36,808 nt of DNA from DATEOR01 sp046733475 (GTDB lineage Bacteria; Actinomycetota; Thermoleophilia; Gaiellales; Gaiellaceae): positions 1 to 36,808 of the forward strand of contig JBKPPF010000061.1 of the NCBI GenBank assembly GCA_046733475.1. The letters are read 5' to 3'. The position numbers and the translations under genes were made by a program. The notes beneath the pieces were generated by a model. That model ran no database searches. It saw nothing but the letters and a program-made list of their open reading frames with translations, and was not told the origin of the DNA. Below, piece after piece: positions 31,709 to 36,808 of this stretch. Position 1 is the stretch's first letter. Every line of letters starts with the position of its first letter.

Positions 31709-32700
31709 CAGCTCTTCCCCGCAGTCTTCACGAGATACTCGACGAGACTCTGGAGTTGGGCATCCGTGAGCGAGTCACCGAAGGTGCTGGGCATCACGTT
31801 GGGCTGAAATCCGGGAGCTATTTCGGCGTTCGGATCGACGATCGACTCGTGGACGAAGTCCGCGTTCTTCCCAGCGAGCACCTTATCGAGATCCGGGCCC
31901 ACCGCTCCCTGCGTTCCCGCGTCGGCAAGCGTGTGACATGAGCCACATTGCTGGGTGAAGAGCGTCTTGCCGGCCGCCGAGCCCGAGGCTGCGGCCTTGG
32001 CTTTCTCGTCCGAGACCCATTTCTCATAGCCGGCCTGCGAGAGAACGACTGCCTGCGCGCGCATGACGGCGTGCCCGAGGCCACAGAGCTCGGTGCAAAT
32101 GAGCGTGAACGTGCCTTCTTTCGTCGGCGTGACGAGGACGTTGGTCGTGACCCCGGGGACCGCGTCCTCCTTCATCCGCCACTCCGGCACCCAGAACGAG
32201 TGGATGACGTCCTTCGCCTGGAGCTCGAGCTCGGTGGTCTGGCCGATGGGGAGGGCGAGCACGCCGCTCGTGACGTTCGAGTCCGGATAGTGGAAGGACC
32301 ACGCGAACTGCTGCCCGGTCACCTCGACCACCCGGTGATCCTTCGGGACGGTGTCGATCTGGTTCAGGACGATGCCGCTGTAGATCGTGATCGCCGTGAC
32401 GAGCGCCGCGGGGACCGCGGTCCACACGACCTCGAGACCCGTGTGCCCGTGGATCGGAGCGCCGTCGTCCATGTCGTCGGGAGCCGCCCGAAACTTCCAC
32501 ACCGCATACAGGGAGACGCTCGCGACGAGCGCGAAGATGACGATGCAGATGATCGTGACGAACCAGTAGACGTCGTCGATCTTGAGCGCCTCGGCGGAGT
32601 CCGCCGGCGGCAGCCAGGGAATGAGAACGGCGACGAGGGCGAGCGCCACCCCCACGGCGGCACCCACCAGCACCATCTGAATAATCGAGCGTTTACGCAC
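31708..32700 (-). CDS. ctaC: caa3 oxidase subunit II with fused cytochrome c
   Basis: A 330-residue electron-entry subunit. Two membrane helices (about 8-30 and 44-68) are followed by a cupredoxin domain with the CuA ligands H167, C202, C206, H210, M213 (CTELCGLGHAVM). A C-terminal cytochrome c domain has C252-x2-C255-H256 and probable axial M303 (NVMPSTF). The fusion defines a caa3-type enzyme. Start set at GTG 32700, giving a basic MRKRS N-terminus; ATG at 32676 is an alternative, and neither has a clear ribosome site. First gene of the operon. Confidence 0.94.
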   Translation of the reverse strand: MRKRSIIQMVLVGAAVGVALALVAVLIPWLPPADSAEALKIDDVYWFVTIICIVIFALVASVSLYAVWKFRAAPDDMDDGAPIHGHTGLEVVWTAVPAALVTAITIYSGIVLNQIDTVPKDHRVVEVTGQQFAWSFHYPDSNVTSGVLALPIGQTTELELQAKDVIHSFWVPEWRMKEDAVPGVTTNVLVTPTKEGTFTLICTELCGLGHAVMRAQAVVLSQAGYEKWVSDEKAKAAASGSAAGKTLFTQQCGSCHTLADAGTQGAVGPDLDKVLAGKNADFVHESIVDPNAEIAPGFQPNVMPSTFGDSLTDAQLQSLVEYLVKTAGKS

Positions 32701-32799
32701 GAAGTGGCGCGGAATTAAGAAGCTGCAGAACCCTAACGCAACCGTATCCCGGCGAGTGGGTCGAACGTTGAAATTTCGACCCTCAAGGAGGCTAGCTAC
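32701..32799. promoter_or_regulatory. Divergent promoter region ctaC / DUF6458
   Basis: On the minus strand TTGCGT and, after about 16 nt, CTTAAT form a weak -35/-10 pair ending roughly 12 nt before the ctaC start, implying a short leader. On the plus strand AAGGAGG (32785-32791) is a strong ribosome site for the DUF6458 gene. No operator-like palindrome is evident. Confidence 0.35.
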
Positions 32800-33042
32800 A
32801 TGGGACTTGGTGTCAGCATCTTCCTGATCGCGGTCGGCGCGATTCTCGCCTGGGCCGTGAGCGTGGACACGAACGGCATTGACCTGAACATGGTCGGCGT
32901 CATCCTGATGATCGTCGGCATTCTCGGACTTCTCCTCTCGCTCATCTTCTGGTCGACGTGGGGCGGCTTGGGCGGCTGGCGCCGCGAGACCGTCTACCGC
33001 GAAGGCTCGGATCCGTATTACGACCGCCGGCCGATGCCGTAG
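32800..33042 (+). CDS. DUF6458 family small membrane protein
   Basis: 80 residues with two membrane helices (about 3-22 and 29-51). The pattern MGLGVSIFLIAVGAILAWAV, NMVGVILMIVGILGLLLSL matches actinobacterial DUF6458. A charged tail follows (WRRETVYREGSDPYYDRR). Function unknown. ATG at 32800 with AAGGAGG 8 nt upstream; monocistronic, ending at a strong terminator. Confidence 0.9.
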   Translation: MGLGVSIFLIAVGAILAWAVSVDTNGIDLNMVGVILMIVGILGLLLSLIFWSTWGGLGGWRRETVYREGSDPYYDRRPMP

Positions 33043-33061
33043 GCACCTCGGCGCGAGTTGG

Positions 33062-33089
33062 AAAAGGGCGGCCAATAGCCGCCCTTTTT
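33062..33089. terminator. Rho-independent terminator, bidirectional
   Basis: AAAAGGGCGGC (33062-33072), loop CAATA, GCCGCCC plus TTTTT (33078-33089). The 7-bp GC stem with flanking A- and T-runs can end transcription from the DUF6458 gene on the plus strand and also the minus-strand unit arriving from the 21-aa peptide gene. The best intrinsic terminator in the window. Confidence 0.9.
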
Positions 33090-33106
33090 CGTGTCTGAAT
33101 GTGCCA

Positions 33107-33128
33107 CGCGCCCGCTTCCGCGGGCGCG
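33107..33128. terminator. GC-rich hairpin after the 21-aa peptide gene
   Basis: CGCGCCCGC (33107-33115), loop TTCC, GCGGGCGCG (33120-33128): a perfect 9-bp stem 11 nt downstream of the minus-strand peptide stop. No T-tract of its own, but the bidirectional terminator lies just beyond it, so it may be an RNA-stabilising 3' hairpin. Confidence 0.5.
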
Positions 33129-33139
33129 CGCCTGCCGTT

Positions 33140-33205
33140 TTAGAAGAGCCAGATCAGCAGGAGAATGATGAGAATCAGGGCGATAACGCCGCCACCGATG
33201 TACAT
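33140..33205 (-). CDS. 21-residue hydrophobic membrane peptide
   Basis: A 22-codon frame starting at ATG 33205 with an excellent GAGGAGGA ribosome site about 6 nt upstream. The product starts MYIGGG and then is an unbroken run of Val/Ala/Leu/Ile ending in IWLF: one membrane helix and almost nothing else. It lies 57 nt after the MDR oxidoreductase gene on the same strand and is followed by a hairpin and a terminator. I know of similar Gly-rich tiny membrane proteins in actinobacteria but not of a function. The strong ribosome site and clean membrane composition argue for a real gene. Confidence 0.65.
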   Translation of the reverse strand: MYIGGGVIALILIILLLIWLF

Positions 33206-33262
33206 ACGTCCTCCTCGTTCGGTTGCTGTCTTAACGACGAAGGCGTCGCTTCGGTTACGGCC

Positions 33263-34234
33263 TCAGTCGAGGAAAACGACCAGCTTTGCGCCCGGGCCCC
33301 TCGCCTGACGCTCCCAGGCGTCGGACGCCCCGTCGAAGGGATACGTCTCGATCGGGAAGCCGACCTCGCCGCGCGCGGCATGCGAGACGAGCTTCGCGTA
33401 GGCCGCTCGGCGATCCTCCGCCGGCACAACGAAGTTCGAATAGCCGTAGATCTCGAGTTGCTTTCCGCGGACGACGCCGGAGGCAAGCGTCGCGGCCGGG
33501 CCCGCCGACTGTCCGATCTGGACGATGCGCGCGCCCGGGGCCGCCGCCTCCGTCGCGGCGACGAGCGGGTCGCCCCAGAGCGGGTCGATAACCACGGTCG
33601 GGCCCGCGCCCCCCGCTGCTTCCTTCAGCGCGCGGGCAAGGTCGGGCTCGTCGAGGCGGACGACCGCGTGTGCACCGGCCTCCCGCGCATCCTCGAGCCC
33701 CTCAGGACGACGGCCGGCCGCGACGATTCGCTCGGCTCCCTGAAGGCGCGCTGCCTGCACCGCCGCGAGACCGACGGTGCCGGTTCCGCCGAGGACGAGG
33801 ACCCGGTCCCCGGGGCCCACTTGCGCGCGCCAGACAACCGGGAGCCAGCCCGCCACGCCGGCGGTTCCGCAGGCCGCTGCGAGCTCGTCCGAAACGCCGT
33901 CGGGAAGCTCGAGCGCCTCCTCCTCTGCGACCGTCGCAAGCTCCGCCAGTGTCCCGTCCCGCCCCCGCCCGCCGAGTCCGTCGTCCGAGATGTACACGCG
34001 GGTGCCAGGCTCGAGCGAGTCCGCCTCGACGATCGTCCCGACGCCCTCCGAGCCGGGAACGTACGGCGTCTCGGGCGGGCCCAGATAGTGCTTCCCGGAC
34101 GCAAGCGCGACGTCGATAGGATTTAGCGGGACCGCGTGGATCTGGACGAGCGCGCGCCCCGAATCGCGCTCCGGCGCAGCGGTCTCGGCGGTCTCGGGGA
34201 GTCCGCCGATCTCGCGGATGAGCGCCGCCTTCAC
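33263..34234 (-). CDS. MDR/quinone oxidoreductase-like NADPH-dependent dehydrogenase
   Basis: A 323-residue zinc-independent medium-chain dehydrogenase/reductase. A GroES-like N-terminal domain (MKAALIREIGG, NPIDVALASG, PYVPGSEGVGTIVE) precedes a Rossmann fold with VLGGTGTVGLAAVQAA. The zinc-binding Cys/His set is absent, as in quinone oxidoreductases. The substrate is probably a quinone or enone but cannot be fixed. GTG start at 34234. It is 26 nt downstream of the 39-aa peptide gene and shares the intergenic region with a divergent LysR regulator, which is the likely controller. Confidence 0.9.
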   Translation of the reverse strand: MKAALIREIGGLPETAETAAPERDSGRALVQIHAVPLNPIDVALASGKHYLGPPETPYVPGSEGVGTIVEADSLEPGTRVYISDDGLGGRGRDGTLAELATVAEEEALELPDGVSDELAAACGTAGVAGWLPVVWRAQVGPGDRVLVLGGTGTVGLAAVQAARLQGAERIVAAGRRPEGLEDAREAGAHAVVRLDEPDLARALKEAAGGAGPTVVIDPLWGDPLVAATEAAAPGARIVQIGQSAGPAATLASGVVRGKQLEIYGYSNFVVPAEDRRAAYAKLVSHAARGEVGFPIETYPFDGASDAWERQARGPGAKLVVFLD

Positions 34235-34260
34235 AGGCGGAGCCTAACCTCGACGTGCGC

Positions 34261-34380
34261 CTAGCGCCGCGGCTCGCCGGGCCAGCCGCCGCGAGTGTCT
34301 CCGGTGCGCGAATCCACGCCGTAAACGTAGGCGAGCGGACCGAGGAGACAAAGAAATGCGATGAGGAAAAGCTCGACCAT
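34261..34380 (-). CDS. 39-residue membrane peptide (GVDSR type)
   Basis: A 40-codon frame, ATG 34380 to TAG 34261. One N-terminal membrane helix (about 3-20: ELFLIAFLCLLGPLAYVY) is followed by GVDSR and a polar Gly/Arg tail. Small actinobacterial proteins with a helix followed by G-V/A-DSR are familiar to me as unannotated conserved reading frames; the role is unknown. It is the first gene of the minus-strand unit with the MDR oxidoreductase, directly divergent from the LysR gene. Ribosome site only moderate (GGTGA). Confidence 0.6.
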   Translation of the reverse strand: MVELFLIAFLCLLGPLAYVYGVDSRTGDTRGGWPGEPRR

Positions 34381-34404
34381 GAGCTCACCGTGGCACAGCA
34401 TGTC

Positions 34405-34426
34405 CATAAGAGCAAATCGAGTTATG
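34405..34426. promoter_or_regulatory. Candidate LysR operator in divergent promoter
   Basis: CATAA (34405-34409) and TTATG (34422-34426) form an inverted repeat with a 12-bp AT-richer centre, lying 13 bp before the LysR start and 24 bp before the divergent peptide start. LysR regulators usually bind such dyads between their own gene and a divergent target. The match to a T-N11-A box is imperfect. Confidence 0.45.
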
Positions 34427-34439
34427 ATTCGCTTCGATC

Positions 34440-35393
34440 ATGAAACCTGATGGATGGCTCGGGGTCGAGCTGCGCCATCTGGCGGCGCTTCAAGCCGTCT
34501 CGCGCGAAGGCTCCTTCGGAGGAGCGGCTGTCGCGCTCGGCTACTCGCAGTCGGCCGTCAGTCAGCAGATCGCGGCACTCGAGCGCATCGTCGGCGAGCG
34601 GCTCGTCGAGCGGCCCGGCGGCCCGCGCCCCGTCTCGCTGACGGACGCCGGCAAGCTCCTGCTCGGCCATGCCGAAGGCATCGTCGCGCGCCTCGAGGCG
34701 GCGCAGGCCGACCTCGCCGCCTACTCCGAGGGATCGGCGGGCACGCTGCGGGTCGGCACGTACCAGAGCGTCGGTGCGCGGGTTCTGCCGCGCGTGATGC
34801 TGGAGTTCGCAGCCGCGTGGCCACTCGTGTCCATCCAGCTCACAGAGTCCACGGACGACGCCGAGCTTCTGAGCCTCGTCGAGCGCGGCGAGCTCGACCT
34901 CACCTTCGTGATGATTCCGGTGGACGACGGGCCGTTCGACACGCGCATGCTCATGGAGGACCCGTACGTGTTGCTCGTCCGCCCCGACTCCCCGCTCGCA
35001 AGCGCGAAGAATCCGCCGAGCCTGAAGGAGATTGCCGCCGTCCCGCTCATCGGCTACCGGCAGTGCCGGAGCATCCACGCGGTCGAGGAACGTTTCCGCG
35101 GCACCGGCCTCGAGCCGCAGATCGTCTTCCGCTCCGACGACAACACGACGATCCAGGGCATGGTCGCCGCCGGCGTCGGCTCCGCCCTCGTCCCACGGCT
35201 GACCGTCGAAACCCGTGACGACAGCGTCCTCGCGCTGCCGGTCGACCAACGCGTCCCTCCGCGCGAGATCGGCATCGCCTGGCACAAGGAGCGCTACCAC
35301 GCGCCTGCCGCCCGCGCGTTCGTCGGAGTAGCGGACAGGGTCTGCAAGGAGCTCGAGGCCGAGCTCGAGAACCGGCCGGCGCTGGTCGCCTAG
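34440..35393 (+). CDS. LysR family transcriptional regulator
   Basis: 317 residues. An N-terminal winged helix-turn-helix (about 9-68: LRHLAALQAVSREGSFGGAAVALGYSQSAVSQQIAALE) and a linker helix are followed by a periplasmic-binding-like effector domain (about 97-305) beginning TLRVGTYQSVGARVLP. Full length and intact. ATG at 34440. The divergent arrangement with the small peptide/MDR unit predicts that it controls that unit and itself. The effector is unknown. Confidence 0.94.
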   Translation: MKPDGWLGVELRHLAALQAVSREGSFGGAAVALGYSQSAVSQQIAALERIVGERLVERPGGPRPVSLTDAGKLLLGHAEGIVARLEAAQADLAAYSEGSAGTLRVGTYQSVGARVLPRVMLEFAAAWPLVSIQLTESTDDAELLSLVERGELDLTFVMIPVDDGPFDTRMLMEDPYVLLVRPDSPLASAKNPPSLKEIAAVPLIGYRQCRSIHAVEERFRGTGLEPQIVFRSDDNTTIQGMVAAGVGSALVPRLTVETRDDSVLALPVDQRVPPREIGIAWHKERYHAPAARAFVGVADRVCKELEAELENRPALVA

Positions 35394-35397
35394 GAGG

Positions 35398-35436
35398 GCT
35401 TGGCGGAACCTCGCACAGCCGAGCGTTTCGCCAAGC
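35398..35436. terminator. Nested hairpin between convergent genes
   Basis: GCTTGGCG (35398-35405) pairs with CGCCAAGC (35429-35436), enclosing a smaller CTCG/CGAG stem. It starts 4 nt after the LysR stop and ends 9 nt before the stop of the convergent 41-aa gene. No T-run; probably a shared transcription end or RNA-stabilising structure. Confidence 0.55.
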
Positions 35437-35445
35437 GCGCTCTGC

Positions 35446-35571
35446 TCAGGTCAGCGCGAAGAGCACGGCCAGACCGACGACGAAGAGGATGAGCACCGCC
35501 GTGGCGAAGATCGCCCACACGTTGACGGGCGATGCGTTGTCCTCTTCCCACTTCGTCCGACGCTCGGCCAT
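35446..35571 (-). CDS. 41-residue single-pass membrane protein
   Basis: A 42-codon frame, ATG 35571 to TGA 35446. A charged N-terminus (MAERRTKWEEDNASP) is followed by one membrane helix (about 18-39, VWAIFATAVLILFVVGLAVLF). No family recognised. Codon third positions are GC-rich like the neighbours, which supports coding. Weak ribosome site. Divergent from the LysM gene, with only 24 bp between starts. Confidence 0.6.
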   Translation of the reverse strand: MAERRTKWEEDNASPVNVWAIFATAVLILFVVGLAVLFALT

Positions 35572-35595
35572 GAAGAGAGCGTAGCGGGATCGCGT

Positions 35596-35961
35596 TTGAG
35601 GATCCGTGTGGTGTGCATCAACGGCTCAAATGGCCTACGTTCAACCCCGGGAACCACACACGACCCTGCCGCCGCAACCCTCCGGCACGGGACCTCGTTC
35701 GTCGCCATCGCAGCCTATGCCGTCGCCGTCGCCGCCGCGGTCGTCCTGCTTTCGCCGGTGCTCCCGAGCCGCGGCTCCGAGGCTTCTACGGATCTCCCGA
35801 CGGGGTCGAAGCCCGTGCTCTACACCATGGCGCCGGGCGAGACCTACGCCGGCATCGCGTCGGCGCACGGCATCTCGCTCGCTCGGCTCTTTGCGCTGAA
35901 TCCCGAGTTGACTCGGCTCACGCACGCGGGCGGCACGCAGATCGTCGTCGGCCATGGCTAG
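35596..35961 (+). CDS. LysM-domain membrane-anchored protein
   Basis: Up to 121 residues. One membrane helix (about 35-54) is followed by a short linker and a single LysM module (about 74-119): VLYTMAPGETYAGIASAHGISLARLFALNPEL, ending in the usual Gly/Val-rich strand. LysM binds N-acetylglucosamine-containing wall polymers, so this is probably an outward-facing wall-binding protein. Start uncertain: TTG 35596 gives this length, but GAGG at 35598-35601 would serve GTG 35608 or 35611 better. Its TAG stop overlaps the convergent gene's stop within CTAG. Confidence 0.8.
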   Translation: MRIRVVCINGSNGLRSTPGTTHDPAAATLRHGTSFVAIAAYAVAVAAAVVLLSPVLPSRGSEASTDLPTGSKPVLYTMAPGETYAGIASAHGISLARLFALNPELTRLTHAGGTQIVVGHG

Positions 35962-36808
35962 CTCGGCACGAGCTCGTAGAGCTTGCCGTCGAGAGACACG
36001 GCATAGAGCTCGCCGGCCGTGTCCTCGCCGAACGCGCTCAGCTGGTCGATCTTGCCGACTTTCCGGACGTCACGAGCCTTGTCGCCCTCGGGGACCAGGT
36101 TCCACACCGTCCCGCTGCAGAAGTCGCCGAAAAAGTAGCGGCCGACGGCAGCCGGCACGCGTCCGCCGCGGTAGACCGCGCCGCCGGTCACCGAGCAACC
36201 CTCGTCATGGCTGTACTCGTAGACCGGCATGACGAGCTGTCCGTCCGGGTTCGGGTCCTTGTCCTCGAAGACGTGCGTGCCCTCGTAGACGTCCCAGCCG
36301 TAGTTCTCGAGCCCGGGGCTGTCCCGCGGCGTGTGGTCGATCTCCTCCCACGCGCCCTGGCCGACGTCTCCGATCCATAGATCGCCGGTCTCACGGTCGA
36401 ACGAGAAGCGCCAGGGGTTGCGAAGGCCGTAGCCCTCCACCGTCCAATCCTTTTTACGCACGTCCGGGTCTGCGTCGAGCGAGAGCAGCTTGCCCAGCTT
36501 CTCGTCCAGGTTCTGCGCCCGGTTTTCGGGATCGCCGCCCGAGCCGCCGTCACCCATGCCGACGTAGAGCCGGCCGTCCGGCCCGAACGCGAGCTGGCCG
36601 CCGTTGTGGTTCGCGTACGGCTGATCGACGAAGAGAAGCTCGCGGCGCTTGACAGGGGCTGAGCCCCCGGCCTCGTACTCGACGACCCGCGTGTCCCCGT
36701 TCGTGTCCGTGTAGTCGACGTAGAAGAGCCCGGTGGACTCGTACTCCGGATCGAAGGCGAGCGAGAGCAGCCCCTGCTCGCCGCCGCTCACGACCTGGTC
36801 TTGCGCGT
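35958..36808 (-). CDS. PQQ-dependent-type sugar dehydrogenase (GSDH family), 5' end outside window
   Basis: The C-terminal 283 codons of a six-bladed beta-propeller of the glucose/sorbosone dehydrogenase family (soluble GDH/Hhip-like). Visible: VSGGEQGLLSLAFDP, NHNGGQLAFGPDGRLYVGMGDGGSGGDP, NPWRFSFDRETGDLWIGDVGQ, and a GGAVYRGG blade. Such proteins are usually secreted and bind PQQ and calcium, but many family members have no proven PQQ activity. The frame is open to the window end, so the signal peptide and true start are not visible. The stop overlaps the LysM gene. Confidence 0.88.
   Translation of the reverse strand, partial: AQDQVVSGGEQGLLSLAFDPEYESTGLFYVDYTDTNGDTRVVEYEAGGSAPVKRRELLFVDQPYANHNGGQLAFGPDGRLYVGMGDGGSGGDPENRAQNLDEKLGKLLSLDADPDVRKKDWTVEGYGLRNPWRFSFDRETGDLWIGDVGQGAWEEIDHTPRDSPGLENYGWDVYEGTHVFEDKDPNPDGQLVMPVYEYSHDEGCSVTGGAVYRGGRVPAAVGRYFFGDFCSGTVWNLVPEGDKARDVRKVGKIDQLSAFGEDTAGELYAVSLDGKLYELVPS

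Overview
The window is GC-rich chromosomal DNA that looks like a deep-branching actinobacterium, most likely class Thermoleophilia (Gaiellales/Solirubrobacterales-like). Reasons: an actinobacterial fhaA-fhaB-pstP-rodA-pbpA-pknB cell-wall signalling operon, a DUF6458 gene, a SUF operon of the order C-B-D-S-U-Rieske, a caa3 oxidase, strong third-codon GC bias, and frequent GTG/TTG starts with 1-8 nt gene overlaps. This assignment is inference from gene content. I see no phage, insertion sequence, integrase, CRISPR array, tRNA or rRNA. The genes look like core genome; the unusual material lies mostly in short non-coding segments and very small genes.

Layout. 1-3238 (minus): 5' part of glutamine synthetase glnA behind a structured leader, then an operon of a membrane CARDB-like protein, a DUF4446 protein, a GNAT acetyltransferase and an HNH endonuclease. 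3331-13285 (plus): a kinase with a multi-pass membrane tail, fhaA, fhaB, pstP, rodA, pbpA, pknB and ddl, i.e. phospho-signalling tied to septal/lateral peptidoglycan synthesis. 13353-16117 (minus): a second kinase with a galactose-binding-like extracellular domain, and a class III aminotransferase. 16150-17606 (plus): dCTP deaminase and an NDUFA9-like NAD(P)-binding protein. 17607-17833: non-coding, with a candidate structured RNA. 17834-23201 (minus): SUF iron-sulfur assembly operon. 23318-24364 (plus): tatA-tatC. 24348-25388 (minus): adenosine deaminase family. 25445-27652 (plus): membrane TPR-like protein, STAS protein, cytochrome c lipoprotein, GNAT. 27649-32700 (minus): caa3 oxidase operon ctaC-ctaD-Usp-ctaE-Usp. 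32800-33042 (plus): DUF6458. 33140-34380 (minus): a 39-aa membrane peptide, an MDR oxidoreductase and a 21-aa membrane peptide, divergent from a LysR regulator. 35446-36808: a 41-aa membrane protein, a LysM protein and a truncated PQQ-type sugar dehydrogenase.

How it works together. PknB senses the wall through four PASTA domains, PstP reverses its phosphorylation, FhaA/FhaB read phosphothreonine, RodA/PbpA polymerise and cross-link glycan, and Ddl supplies D-Ala-D-Ala. The SUF operon supplies Fe-S clusters, and TatAC exports folded (often cofactor-bearing) proteins. The oxidase is an A2-type caa3 enzyme; its operon also encodes three related universal-stress-like modules.

The most interesting signals are: (1) a roughly 134-bp three-hairpin element between fhaA and fhaB, flanked by an 11-bp direct repeat, that appears to have split an ancestral ATGA stop/start overlap and places the fhaB start codon inside a perfect 12-bp hairpin; (2) a candidate structured RNA downstream of the SUF operon; (3) Usp-like modules embedded in the caa3 operon; and (4) tiny membrane-peptide genes.
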